Assembly (NCBI GenBank): GCA_025055015.1 | Contig: JANWYQ010000179.1 | Location: 1-33,673 of the forward strand | DNA from: Caldilineales bacterium | GTDB lineage: Bacteria; Chloroflexota; Anaerolineae; JAAEKA01 | Direction of reading: 5' to 3' | DNA: 33,673 bases | Shown here: positions 16,343 to 23,910 of the stretch, piece after piece | Position numbering within the stretch: the first letter of the stretch is position 1 | Layout: each line of letters begins with the position of its first letter | Position numbers and translations under genes: made by a program | Notes under the pieces: generated by a model | Database searches by the model: none | Seen by the model: the letters and a program-made list of their open reading frames with translations, nothing else | What the model was told of the DNA's origin: nothing

Positions 16343-17991
16343 GCGATCCTGCCCACGAGGCCCTGTACCAGCAGGGCATGGCGCACTACCAGAAGCGCGA
16401 GTGGCAGCCGGCCCTGGACTGCTTCCGCCAGCTTAAGGCGGTTCAGCCGTCTTGGCCAGGGTTGGACGCGCTCATTGATGAGGTAAGCTGGTTCCTGCAG
16501 CTTGAGCGGCTGGGCGCCGACGAGGGCGGCGAGGCGGCCGGCCCAGAGGACCGGACGCATGGGCGGTCCGCGCAGCGTCGCCGGCTGGCCTGGCAGGGCG
16601 CTTTGTTGCTTGTTTTGTTGGTGCTGGCGGCCTTTCTCCTCTGGCGACAGGCGCTGCCGGAGGGGGTCGAGGGGCTTTCCGAGGAGCAGCTGGCGCTCTA
16701 CCACCGCGGGCAGGCCGGCTTGGCAACGGGGGACTACCGGGCAGCGCAACAGGCCTTCGCCGAGCTGGCGGCCCTCGCGCCGGACAACCCCGCGGTGCAG
16801 CAGGGGCTGCGCCGGGCCTATCAGCTGGAGGCCCTGGCGCGGGCAAGGGAGCAGGCCAAGGCGGCCATAGAGGCGGGGGACTGGGCTCTGGCCGAGGCAA
16901 GGCTGACCGAGATCCTGGCTGCCGATCCCGCCGACCTGGAGGCCGGCCAACAGCTGGCCTTCGTCCGCCGGCAACAGGAGGCGGCCGCCCTCTTTGCCGA
17001 AGGGGTAGCGGCCTACGACGCCCGAGACCTGCCCCTGGCCATCAGCCGCCTGGAGCGCGTGGCGGCCCTGGCGCCGGACTACCGGACCGACACCGTGCGT
17101 GAGTTGTTGTTCGTGCTGTACCTCCAGGAGGGCAAAGCCCTGATCGCCCGGCCGGGGGCTGGCGTCGACGCTATCCGCCAGGCCCAGATCCGCTTTGGCC
17201 AGGCGCTGGCTCTGCGCCCGCGCAACGTGGAAGCGGCCAGGGAGAGCCAGCTTGCCAACCAATACCTCAACGCCCATCTGGCTCTCGAGCGGCAGGACTG
17301 GAACCAGGCCCAAAGCCTCCTGGCCGGCATCGTGCGGCAGCAGCCCGACTACGCCGACGGCCAGGCCGCCGAGCTGCTGTACCAGCTTCTGGTGCGGATG
17401 GGCGACGAGGCGCGTCGAAGCGGACTGGCGGCGCAGGCGCAGCGCGCGTATGAGCAGGCCCTAGCCCTTCCGTCCCAGGTGGTGCTCGACCGCAGCGCGG
17501 CGCAGGCCGGTCTGCAGGCGCTTCAGGCCCAGGAGACCCCCACGCCGACCCCCGCCCACGCCTTCGCCGCCCAGCCCACGCCCTCGGTGCGCGTGGAGAC
17601 GGCCACTCTCAACGTTCGCCTGGGCCCGGGGACCGACTATCCGCTGGTCGGCCAGGCCAGCCAAGGCAGCCAGCTGAGCCTCATCGGCCGCAACGAGGCG
17701 GGAGATTGGCTGGTGGTGTGCTGCGTGAACGGCCGGCCGGGCTGGGTGGCTGCCCGCTTGGTCAGCGTCCAGCCTGACGGCGCCGACCTGGCGGCCCTGC
17801 CTATTGCCTTGGCGCCGCCGCTGTCTCGTCCCGCAACGCCCACGGCCACCCCCACCCCCTCGCCGACCGCTGCGCCGCCTTCCCCGCCTCCCGCACCCGG
17901 CGCAAACGGCGGCTCCGCGTCCCCGCCGTCGCCCCCGCCGCCCCCGCCGCCCCCGCCGCCCACGGCCACGCCGACGCCCGTTCCGCGCTGA
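16339..17991 (+). CDS. Single-pass membrane protein with TPR-like repeats, extracytoplasmic SH3b domain and Pro-rich tail
   Basis: A 550-residue protein. Residues 1-55 form a TPR-like helical pair (ALYQQGMAHYQKREWQPALDCF) ahead of a basic RSAQRRRLAW segment and a membrane helix (about 86-104). By the positive-inside rule the first part is cytoplasmic. Several more TPR-like units follow outside (about 115-395), for example GQAGLATGDYRAAQQAFAEL and GVAAYDARDLPLAISRLERV. A bacterial SH3 domain (about 416-478) has TLNVRLGPGTDYPLVG and GDWLVVCCVNGRPGWVAARLV. The last 60 residues are a Pro/Thr/Ala tail containing a run of ten prolines. Its start overlaps the previous stop (ATGA, 16339-16342). I infer a scaffold that could bind cell-wall peptide or neighbouring surface proteins. 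Confidence 0.82.
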   Translation: MSDPAHEALYQQGMAHYQKREWQPALDCFRQLKAVQPSWPGLDALIDEVSWFLQLERLGADEGGEAAGPEDRTHGRSAQRRRLAWQGALLLVLLVLAAFLLWRQALPEGVEGLSEEQLALYHRGQAGLATGDYRAAQQAFAELAALAPDNPAVQQGLRRAYQLEALARAREQAKAAIEAGDWALAEARLTEILAADPADLEAGQQLAFVRRQQEAAALFAEGVAAYDARDLPLAISRLERVAALAPDYRTDTVRELLFVLYLQEGKALIARPGAGVDAIRQAQIRFGQALALRPRNVEAARESQLANQYLNAHLALERQDWNQAQSLLAGIVRQQPDYADGQAAELLYQLLVRMGDEARRSGLAAQAQRAYEQALALPSQVVLDRSAAQAGLQALQAQETPTPTPAHAFAAQPTPSVRVETATLNVRLGPGTDYPLVGQASQGSQLSLIGRNEAGDWLVVCCVNGRPGWVAARLVSVQPDGADLAALPIALAPPLSRPATPTATPTPSPTAAPPSPPPAPGANGGSASPPSPPPPPPPPPPTATPTPVPR

Positions 17992-18000
17992 CCAGGACCC

Positions 18001-19425
18001 ATGGACACGCCTCAGCCCACTGTGTGGGAGCGGTGGCGACAGCTGCTGTTGGCCTCGCTGGTTTTCCTACTGCCCCTGGCAGGGCTGCCCTGGGCCATGC
18101 CCAACGCGGCCGTAGGCGGGCGGCATCCCCTGGCCCTGCGCGACCAGGCCGTGCGCCGGCTGCAGGCCGAGGCCGGCCCTGCCGGCGCCGTGCTCTACGT
18201 CGAGACCGCCACCGGACTGCTGCGCAGCGTGGACAACGGCAACACCTTTGCCCCTGCCGACCAAAGTCTGCCCCATCGGGCTCCCGGCCGGCTGTCCCTG
18301 GTCGCCTGGGCCGCAGCGCCCGACGACCCGGCGCAGGTGTATGTCGTGGTAGGCCGGGCGCCGTTGCTCGACCTCTACGCCAGCGCCAACGCAGGCGAGA
18401 CCTGGGAGCTGCGCGGGCCGGTGCCGGCCGCCGACAAGGTGCGCAGCCTGGCCGTGGCTCCGGGCGCCGCCGAGACCCTGTTCCTGGCCGGACGCGATCA
18501 GCTCTGGCAGAGCGAAAACGGCGGTCGCACCTGGAGCGCCGGCTGGTTGCTGCCGGCCGACCTACGCGGGGAGGAGCCGATCCGGCTGGCTCTGAGCGAC
18601 CCCGGTGGACAGCGCTTCTTCGCCAGCGCCGGCGCAGGAGTGTGGATGGGGGACGTGCGCCAGCGCGCCTGGAGCCCGGTGACAGACGTGCCCCCGCTGG
18701 CCGAGGTCGGAAGCCTGGTCGCAGCGCGCACCGGCGGCTTGGTGTACGCCGGTGGCCGCAAGGTGGTCTACGTGGGCTGGCCCGCCGACGCCGCCCTGCA
18801 GTGGCGCAGCTTCGCCGTCCATCCCGCTGCGTCGGGCCGGCTGCGAGCCTTAGTGGTGGACCCAGTGGTGGGCGAAACCGTGTACGCGGTGGACGAGGCA
18901 GGGAGGGTATTTCGCTCGTCAGACGCCGGGCAGCGCTGGACGCTGATCGAGGGCACGCGAGGGGTTGTCCTGGACCTGGCCGTGGACCCCGTGGCTCGAA
19001 ATCGGCTGTGGCTGGCCGGCGGCGACGGCCTGTGGTGGCAAGAGGTGGCGGCCCCCCAGCCGACGCCTACCCCGACTGCCACCGCTACTCCCACGCCAAC
19101 CCCCACAGCCACCGCCACCCCTACGCCGCCTCCCACCCCCACCCCCACACGCACGCCTACGGCCACGCCCACCCCCTCGCCCACGCCCACGGCGACGCCC
19201 ACTGCGACAGCCACCCCCACGGCCAGCCGCACGCCGACGCCTTCCGCCACACCGACCGCCACCTCCACGCCGACGGCGACGCCCACCGGCGCCGCCGCCG
19301 AGGCGCCGCCTGCCCCGCCTGAGGGGACGCCGGTTCCGCCGCCCCCGCCGGAGGCGACGCCCCCGCCTCCCGCCGAGACTCCCACCGCTGAGCCGGCAAC
19401 GCCTACGCCGCGGCCACCGCGATGA
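18001..19425 (+). CDS. Exported Asp-box (BNR/sortilin-like) beta-propeller protein with Pro-Thr tail
   Basis: A 474-residue protein. An N-terminal hydrophobic segment (about 13-34) serves as signal or anchor. The propeller (about 60-352) has four recognisable Asp-box turns of the S-x-D/N-x-G-x-x-W/F type: [29 protein letters not shown] and [10 protein letters not shown]. Between them are strands such as VYVVVGRAP and [11 protein letters not shown]. Residues 354-474 are a low-complexity tail of Pro-Thr-Ala repeats that turns to Pro-Glu-Ala near the end. Unlike the PPC protein, it lacks the PL-basic C-terminus. Asp-box propellers are found in sialidases, Vps10 and photosystem II assembly factors; no catalytic residues are evident here, so a binding role is more likely. 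AGGA sits just upstream of the ATG, nine bases after the previous stop, and the end overlaps the kinase start as ATGA. Confidence 0.8.
   Translation: MDTPQPTVWERWRQLLLASLVFLLPLAGLPWAMPNAAVGGRHPLALRDQAVRRLQAEAGPAGAVLYVETATGLLRSVDNGNTFAPADQSLPHRAPGRLSLVAWAAAPDDPAQVYVVVGRAPLLDLYASANAGETWELRGPVPAADKVRSLAVAPGAAETLFLAGRDQLWQSENGGRTWSAGWLLPADLRGEEPIRLALSDPGGQRFFASAGAGVWMGDVRQRAWSPVTDVPPLAEVGSLVAARTGGLVYAGGRKVVYVGWPADAALQWRSFAVHPAASGRLRALVVDPVVGETVYAVDEAGRVFRSSDAGQRWTLIEGTRGVVLDLAVDPVARNRLWLAGGDGLWWQEVAAPQPTPTPTATATPTPTPTATATPTPPPTPTPTRTPTATPTPSPTPTATPTATATPTASRTPTPSATPTATSTPTATPTGAAAEAPPAPPEGTPVPPPPPEATPPPPAETPTAEPATPTPRPPR
19056..19296 (+). repeat. Low-complexity C/G-rich minisatellite encoding Pro-Thr-Ala repeats
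   Basis: The DNA is built from variants of CCCACGCCNACNGCCACC and encodes [10 protein letters not shown]-like units in the tail of the Asp-box protein. Similar shorter tracts occur at 11281-11310, 11680-11720 and 17836-17970 in genes of the same operon. Unit lengths are irregular multiples of three, which keeps the frame and would allow length changes by slippage. Confidence 0.75.
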
Positions 19426-21695
19426 CCCCCAACTACGCCCGCCTTTTGGACCACGAGCGCCGCTACGGCGTAGTAGCTAAGGTCACCCTGCTGTTGCTGG
19501 GTGGCGCCCTGTTGGCGTTGCGGCCTGCCCCTGGCCTCGGCCTGGTGGTCGGCCTCTATGGCCTGGTGGTAGCGCTCAGCGCCGCTGCGCTGCTGGCCAG
19601 GCGTCCAGGGGCGGCAGAGGAGACCGGCGGCTCGCGCTGGCTCTTTTGGCTGTCGCAGGGGGTCGATGCGCTCTACGTGACGGCCCTGATCACCACCACG
19701 GGAGGGCTGTCGAGCCCGCTGTACCTTCTCTACCTGCTGCTGGCCCTGAAGTCGCTGCTCTACGTGCCGGACGTAGAGGGGATCGTGTGGCTTCCCTTCG
19801 CTTTCGGTCCTCTCTATGTGCTGGCCCTGTGGCTGGCCCACGGCAGCCTCGGCTTCCTGGCGGACCTGTTCTTCCTAACCCGCTATCTGCTGCTGCTGGG
19901 CCTGATCGTTGGCATTACCTTGTTCACCTGGCTGCTGCAGAACCGGCTGCGCGAGCTCGACCGCCTGCGGCTGGCGCTGGCCCAGCAAGCGCGCGACCTG
20001 GCCATGCAAACCCAAACGCTGCAGCGCACCGCCACCGACCTCGGGGACCGTGTGCTGGAGTTGCGCACCCTGCAGGAGGCAGCGCGCTCCCTCTCGGCGA
20101 CGCTGTACTTGCGGGAGACGTTGCGCACCGTGGCCGAACGCTTCAGCAGCCTGGTGGACTCGCCGCGCTGCGCCGTGGCGCTGATGGACGCAGACCGGTC
20201 GGCCTCGCTGCAGGTGGTCACCGCCGAGGGGTGGGAGATCAACGCCGGCCAGCCTGTGCGCCTGGAGGAGGAGGACGCGCTCCAGACGGCGCTCCGCTCC
20301 GGCCGCAGCCAGGTGCTTCCCTACGGCAGCGTGCCCTCCGCGCTGGTTCCTCTGGTGCGCGCCTGGGACGCCAGCGGTCTAGAGGTGATCCCGTTGGTCG
20401 CGCGCGGCCGGCCTATCGGCGGCCTGTTGACAGCCTGGACGGGCGGAGAGGCGGTGGCGCAGCAGCGTCGCAGCCTCTTGGAGAGCTTTGCCTACTTTGC
20501 GGCCACGGCGCTGGAGAACGCCCGGCTGTACGGCGAGGTTGCGGGCAAGAGCCGCGAGCTAGAGGCGATGCTGGCCGGCATCGGCGACGGCGTGCTGGTC
20601 GTGGACGCCTCGGGCACGCTGCTGCTCATGAACCCCGTGGCGCAGCGCATCTTCGGGTTGAGCGCCGCTCCTCTGGGGGCCGACGTCCGGAGCGCGCTAC
20701 CGGCCGAGGGGTTGGCAGCCCTGCTGGAGGAGACGGCCGCCGGCGGTCGCGCGCAGATCCGGGAGCTGCCCCTGCCCTCGGCCGGCCGCAGCAGCGACGG
20801 CGAGCCCTACACGTTTCAGGCTCTGGCTGCGCCTCTCTACCGCAACACCGAGGAGGGGGAGCAGGTAAGTGGCGTGGTGGTGGTGCTGCGGGACATCACG
20901 GCCCAGAAGGAGCTGGAGCGCATGAAGTCCAACTTCCTGTCGGTGGTGTCCCACGAGCTGAAAACGCCGCTTCACTCCATCAAGGGGTTTGTGGAGATCA
21001 TCCTGATGGGCAAGACAGGGCCGGTGACCGAGCTGCAGCGGGACTTCTTGAGCACGGTCCAGGAGCAGACGGTACACCTGCAGCGGCTGATCGAGGACCT
21101 GCTGGAGTTCAGCCGGCTGGAGTCGGGGCAGGTGCGGCTGCGGCCGGTGCCGGTGTCGCCGGCCGAGCTGGCGCGCACCGTGGTCGCCAAGCTGAAGCCG
21201 CTGGCCGTGGACCGCCAGCTCACCCTAGAGCTGGCGGTGCCGCCCGACCTGCCCGAGGTGGAAGTGGACCCCATGCGGGTGGAGCAGGTGCTCACCAACC
21301 TGGTGGAGAACGCCATCAAGTTCACCCCGCCGGGCGGCCGGGTGCGCATCCTGGCCTGGGACCGCGACGACGCCGTGGAGATGGCTGTGGCCGACACCGG
21401 CATCGGCGTGCCCCCCGCCGAGCGGGAGCGGGTGTTCGAGCGGTTCTACCAGGTGGACAGCAGCGTGCGGCGGCGCTACAAGGGCACCGGCCTCGGCCTG
21501 ACCATCTGCAAGCACATCGTGACGCGGCACGGCGGTCGCATCTGGATCGAGGACGGCAAGGGCAACGGCGCAGCGCCCGACCCATCTCTGCCCGGCTCAG
21601 AGTTCCACTTCACCCTCCCCAAGGTGTTCACCGCCGCGCAGCCGGACGAAGCTGCCCTGGACTTCGACGAGCTGCGCACCTCTGGCAGGGCATGA
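19422..21695 (+). CDS. Membrane sensor histidine kinase (six TM, GAF, PAS, HisKA, HATPase_c)
   Basis: A 757-residue kinase. Six hydrophobic segments occupy about residues 15-170, with very short loops, so there is no large external sensor domain. A coiled-coil linker (172-215) leads to a GAF domain (about 215-368, [14 protein letters not shown] start and [10 protein letters not shown] end) and a PAS domain (about 378-500, [19 protein letters not shown], ending [14 protein letters not shown]). The HisKA domain has the phospho-accepting H511 in [16 protein letters not shown]. The ATPase domain shows the N box [10 protein letters not shown] (from 626), the G1 box DTGIGVP (from 658), FERFYQ and the G2 box [13 protein letters not shown]. 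Its start overlaps the Asp-box gene stop (ATGA, 19422-19425). As last gene of the operon it is the likely partner of the regulator at 11816. With so little outside the membrane, it may sense through its helices, its GAF domain or a neighbouring surface protein. Confidence 0.93.
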   Translation: MTPNYARLLDHERRYGVVAKVTLLLLGGALLALRPAPGLGLVVGLYGLVVALSAAALLARRPGAAEETGGSRWLFWLSQGVDALYVTALITTTGGLSSPLYLLYLLLALKSLLYVPDVEGIVWLPFAFGPLYVLALWLAHGSLGFLADLFFLTRYLLLLGLIVGITLFTWLLQNRLRELDRLRLALAQQARDLAMQTQTLQRTATDLGDRVLELRTLQEAARSLSATLYLRETLRTVAERFSSLVDSPRCAVALMDADRSASLQVVTAEGWEINAGQPVRLEEEDALQTALRSGRSQVLPYGSVPSALVPLVRAWDASGLEVIPLVARGRPIGGLLTAWTGGEAVAQQRRSLLESFAYFAATALENARLYGEVAGKSRELEAMLAGIGDGVLVVDASGTLLLMNPVAQRIFGLSAAPLGADVRSALPAEGLAALLEETAAGGRAQIRELPLPSAGRSSDGEPYTFQALAAPLYRNTEEGEQVSGVVVVLRDITAQKELERMKSNFLSVVSHELKTPLHSIKGFVEIILMGKTGPVTELQRDFLSTVQEQTVHLQRLIEDLLEFSRLESGQVRLRPVPVSPAELARTVVAKLKPLAVDRQLTLELAVPPDLPEVEVDPMRVEQVLTNLVENAIKFTPPGGRVRILAWDRDDAVEMAVADTGIGVPPAERERVFERFYQVDSSVRRRYKGTGLGLTICKHIVTRHGGRIWIEDGKGNGAAPDPSLPGSEFHFTLPKVFTAAQPDEAALDFDELRTSGRA

Positions 21696-21729
21696 GCCTC
21701 GTCGGCGGCTGACCCTAGACCCCAGGATT

Positions 21730-21757
21730 TTGCACTTAGGACGGCTTGTGCTAGAAT
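21730..21757 (+). promoter_or_regulatory. Promoter of the structured RNA
   Basis: TTGCAC (21730-21735) and TAGAAT (21752-21757) are separated by 16 bases. The predicted start, about seven bases after the -10 box, falls at about 21764, exactly where the outer stem of the foldable RNA begins. Confidence 0.6.
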
Positions 21758-21763
21758 CGCCGC

Positions 21764-21935
21764 CGAAGGTGATGGTGAGATTCTGCTTGTCTCCCCCCGC
21801 CGGGCAAGTTGACTCCTCCCTTCACTTCCGTGGCTCAGGGTGTGTCCCTCCCCCGCCCGCACACGCTGAGCATTCAGGTATGTTGAACACCACACCTTCA
21901 CAGCGGGCCCAGGAAACGCTCCTGGGCTTGCTGTC
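21764..21935 (+). ncRNA. Candidate structured non-coding RNA, 6S RNA-like architecture
   Basis: I see nested complementarity that accounts for most of the transcript. The outer stem pairs GAAGGTG (21765-21771) with CACCTTC (21893-21899) and GGTG (21774-21777) with CACC (21888-21891). An apical hairpin pairs GCTCAG (21833-21838) with CTGAGC (21866-21871), then after one G-G mismatch GTGTG (21840-21844) with CACAC (21860-21864), with a C-rich loop of 15 bases. Between the two lies a large asymmetric bubble. Its 3' side can form TTCA/TGAA (21873-21887), and its 5' side CTTG/CAAG (21786-21808). A closing stem, central bubble with a small 3' hairpin, and long terminal stem is the layout of 6S RNA. 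The primary sequence is not close enough to one I know to be certain. It lacks the GGAA loop of SRP RNA. Class assignment is an inference. Confidence 0.5.
21907..21935 (+). terminator. Terminator-like hairpin after the structured RNA
   Basis: A perfect 8-bp stem, GCCCAGGA (21907-21914) with TCCTGGGC (21920-21927), and a five-base loop are followed by a broken T-rich tail TTGCTGTCTT. It lies between the RNA and the convergent end of the minus-strand gene, so it may act in both directions, though no T run is present for the minus strand. Confidence 0.5.
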
Positions 21936-23075
21936 TTAGAGGGGGTTGCCCTGAAGACCGACTTCCACCGTCTGCGCCACACCGGGCACCCGCCCCAACC
22001 GCTCCAGCCGGGGCGCGTCCACGTAGTCACCGCCCACGAACAGCACATAGCCCAGCAGGCCAACGTAGGTTGCTGCCACGGCTGCCTCCACGGCCGGCAG
22101 CCGCGCGGCTGGAATGCGCTTGAGCACACCCAGCCCGGCCAGGATCTGACCCACCAGCCGGGTGCGCGCAGCGAACCCCTGAGGCAGCGCTGCCACCGCA
22201 CTGCGCACCTGGCCAAGGACCACCGGCGACGCAGACGACGCCTCCACCGCGCTGCGCACCCGATCCTGGACCTTCGCCGTCTCGAAGAGGGCCGCCAGCA
22301 GGCCGGCCAAGGCCTCGCCCTGGCGAAGCTGCTCCAGCCAGTCGGCCAGGAACCGGCGCATCTCGCCGGTCACCTCCTGGCCTAGCGCGGCCAACAGGTT
22401 GTCGTAGGCCTGCACCACGAAGGCCACCGCCTTCGAGAGCAGCCGGAACCCCTCCTCGCTGACCCGCTGGACCAGCTGGGCCAGCTCCTGGCTGACCATA
22501 CTGGCGGCCTGGCGCAGCAGGGCCAGGTCCAGACCAAGGATGCCGGCCAAGGCATCGCGACCGTTGGCCGCGGCGCCGGCGACCACCGCCTCGATCGCCT
22601 GGTCCACAGCAGCCAGGAGCTCCTCCCGCGTTGCCGTAGACGCCGCAGGGCGTCCGACGGTGCGGCGCGGGGACAGGGCGGCGCCGGCCTCGGCCAGCGG
22701 CGTGGCGAGGACGTCCAGGGCAGGCGCTGGGTCGGGCAGCGCCCGGGTAGAACGCCGCGAGGGCGGCTTCCCCTCCACCTCGCCCGCCTGTGCTGCGGCC
22801 GCCATCAGATAGTCCGCTACGGCGAGGTTCGCCACGGCCTGGGCCAACAGGTGTTGCTCGGCGCCCAGCCGGACATCGGGATCGAGGTCGTCCAGGTGGG
22901 CCGCTGTCTCTTGGCTGAGCGCGGCGGCGACGCTGGCCAAGTTATCGGCGCGCTGAGCCAGCGCCTCAGGCGTAGCCGCGCTGCGCTTGCCTCGAGCCTT
23001 GGTCGGGGTAGTCAATAGGCTTTGCACACCCTGGGCGTACTGGTCGGCCAGGGCCTGATGCGACGGGGTTGACAC
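21936..23075 (-). CDS. Unrecognised Ala-rich, cysteine-free helical protein
   Basis: A 379-residue protein I cannot assign. I chose the GTG at 23073-23075 because a full AGGAGGAG (23083-23090) lies seven bases upstream; an ATG 72 bases further out has no such site. Residues 1-130 are charged and helical (ALADQYAQGVQSLL, AEQHLLAQAVANLAVADYLM). A Pro/Arg/Ser-rich linker follows (about 105-150). The C-terminal 230 residues are amphipathic helices with repeated LLRQ/LAQLVQRV patterns, ending in a more conserved-looking stretch with AVAATYVGLLGYVLFVGGDYVD and a GRVPGVAQTVEVGLQG end. There is one possible membrane-associating segment (ATYVGLLGYVLFVGG) but no signal peptide. No catalytic motif is visible. 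The strong ribosome-binding site and promoter (23169-23197) argue that it is real and well expressed. Confidence 0.78.
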   Translation of the reverse strand: MSTPSHQALADQYAQGVQSLLTTPTKARGKRSAATPEALAQRADNLASVAAALSQETAAHLDDLDPDVRLGAEQHLLAQAVANLAVADYLMAAAAQAGEVEGKPPSRRSTRALPDPAPALDVLATPLAEAGAALSPRRTVGRPAASTATREELLAAVDQAIEAVVAGAAANGRDALAGILGLDLALLRQAASMVSQELAQLVQRVSEEGFRLLSKAVAFVVQAYDNLLAALGQEVTGEMRRFLADWLEQLRQGEALAGLLAALFETAKVQDRVRSAVEASSASPVVLGQVRSAVAALPQGFAARTRLVGQILAGLGVLKRIPAARLPAVEAAVAATYVGLLGYVLFVGGDYVDAPRLERLGRVPGVAQTVEVGLQGNPL

Positions 23076-23168
23076 GCTTGCTCTCCTCCTGTGCGCCGCT
23101 TTGAACGTTTGAAGGTATGAACGACCCCGCCCAGCGAACTGCGGCACAGCCCGCCGAGCGCCGCGGCA

Positions 23169-23197
23169 AGGATAGCACAGGGCTGAGCCGCTGTCAA
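23169..23197 (-). promoter_or_regulatory. Promoter of the unrecognised minus-strand gene
   Basis: On the minus strand TTGACA (23197-23192) is followed by 17 bases and TATCCT (23174-23169). Transcription from about 23162 would give a leader of about 87 bases before the GTG start. The -35 box faces that of the tRNA promoter, 11 bases away. Confidence 0.7.
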
Positions 23198-23208
23198 TCG
23201 CTGCGGAT

Positions 23209-23237
23209 TTGACAATCGCTCTAGCGGCCGGTATAAT
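23209..23237 (+). promoter_or_regulatory. Perfect-consensus promoter of the tRNA-Ala operon
   Basis: TTGACA (23209-23214), a 17-base spacer and TATAAT (23232-23237) match the sigma-70 consensus exactly. The predicted start is near 23244, 16 bases before the first tRNA. The octamer CAATCGCT occurs at 23195, 23213 and 23240, touching both -35 boxes and the start site. Confidence 0.88.
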
Positions 23238-23259
23238 GACAATCGCTGTCGGGGCATGC

Positions 23260-23332
<73 letters not shown>

Positions 23333-23362
23333 CCTGGCGAACCTGACAGCAGCCAACGGCCT

Positions 23363-23438
23363 GGGGCAGTAGCTCAGCTGGGAGAGCACCACAATGGCAT
23401 TGTGGGGGTCAGGGGTTCAAGTCCCCTCTGCTCCACCA
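23363..23438 (+). tRNA. tRNA-Ala, anticodon GGC
   Basis: A cloverleaf with acceptor stem GGGGCAG/CTGCTCC and again G3-U70. The anticodon stem is CCACA/TGTGG with loop ATGGCAT (anticodon GGC, reading GCC and GCU), and the T arm is AGGGG-TTCAAGT-CCCCT. The discriminator A is followed by an encoded CCA (23436-23438). It lies 30 bases after tRNA-Ala(CGC) and is probably co-transcribed. Confidence 0.95.
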
Positions 23439-23452
23439 GAAACCCGGAAAAG

Positions 23453-23476
23453 GCGAAGCGTAGCTTCGCTTTTTTT
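23453..23476 (+). terminator. Rho-independent terminator of the tRNA operon
   Basis: GCGAAGC (23453-23459) pairs with GCTTCGC (23463-23469) around a three-base loop and is followed by seven T residues. A second possible hairpin, GGCGCC (23489-23494) with GGCGCC (23510-23515) and five T residues, follows just before the leuS promoter. Confidence 0.9.
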
Positions 23477-23519
23477 GTCCTGTTGAGGGGCGCCTGGCCC
23501 GCCGGACGAGGCGCCGTTT

Positions 23520-23548
23520 TTGACAAGGGCTCCCCTTCTGCCTATACT
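23520..23548 (+). promoter_or_regulatory. Promoter of the T-box/leuS unit
   Basis: TTGACA (23520-23525), a 17-base spacer and TATACT (23543-23548). The predicted start near 23555 is just upstream of T-box stem I. Confidence 0.85.
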
Positions 23549-23554
23549 CAGGGA

Positions 23555-23838
23555 GCCAATCGAAGCACGGAAACGAGCGACGAATGGGAGCAGTAGGCCA
23601 GCGCCGCAGAGAGCGGGCGGACGGTGCGAGCCCGCGGGCACCCCGGCGCGTGCCATCGAAGGCTGAACTCGCCCAGGAGCTGCGCCCGCGAACGCAGGCC
23701 CCAGAGGCCGGCCAGTAGTCGGCGCCGGTTGACCCCGTTATCGGTCACACGAGGGGAGGACGGGCTGGCCAGGCCGTCCTCAACCAGGGTGGTACCGCGG
23801 AGCACGCCTTCGTCCCTGTGGGAGCGAAGGCGTTTTTT
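23555..23838 (+). promoter_or_regulatory. T-box riboswitch controlling leuS (leucine, CTC specifier)
   Basis: A leader of about 280 bases that would sense uncharged tRNA-Leu and let transcription continue into leuS. The T-box core AGGGTGGTACCGCGG is intact at 23786-23800 and sits directly before an intrinsic terminator. Stem I begins with the conserved purine-rich GCGACGAATGGGAGCAGTAG (about 23576-23595). The 3' side of the specifier loop reads TGAACTCGCC, placing CTC, a leucine codon, at 23668-23670. This agrees with the gene downstream. T-box leaders of aminoacyl-tRNA synthetase genes are best known in Firmicutes but also occur in Chloroflexota. Confidence 0.93.
23805..23838 (+). terminator. 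T-box attenuator terminator
   Basis: CGCCTTCG (23805-23812) pairs with CGAAGGCG (23825-23832), with an inner CCC/GGG pairing (23814-23816 with 23820-23822), followed by six T residues (23833-23838). It is mutually exclusive with the antiterminator formed with the T-box core. Confidence 0.9.
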
Positions 23839-23910
23839 GTTTATGAGCCCGCCAGGCGCCCGGAAACTCCGAGTTCACGGGAACCGGGCGGAGCCTTGAG
23901 GAAATCGCCG

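Noticed and set aside
19056-19296. CRISPR-like or tandem array from the repeated CCCACGCC units
   Set aside because: Units are irregular, without spacers, in frame, and encode a Pro-Thr linker.
21764-21900. SRP (4.5S) RNA, tmRNA or RNase P RNA
   Set aside because: None of the conserved cores (the GGAA-type SRP loop, a tRNA-like end with CCA, or the RNase P core sequences) are present.
21730-21939. 69-codon ORF in the intergenic region after the histidine kinase
   Set aside because: Its ATG lies inside the promoter, it has no ribosome-binding site, and it runs through both stems of the structured RNA and the terminator.
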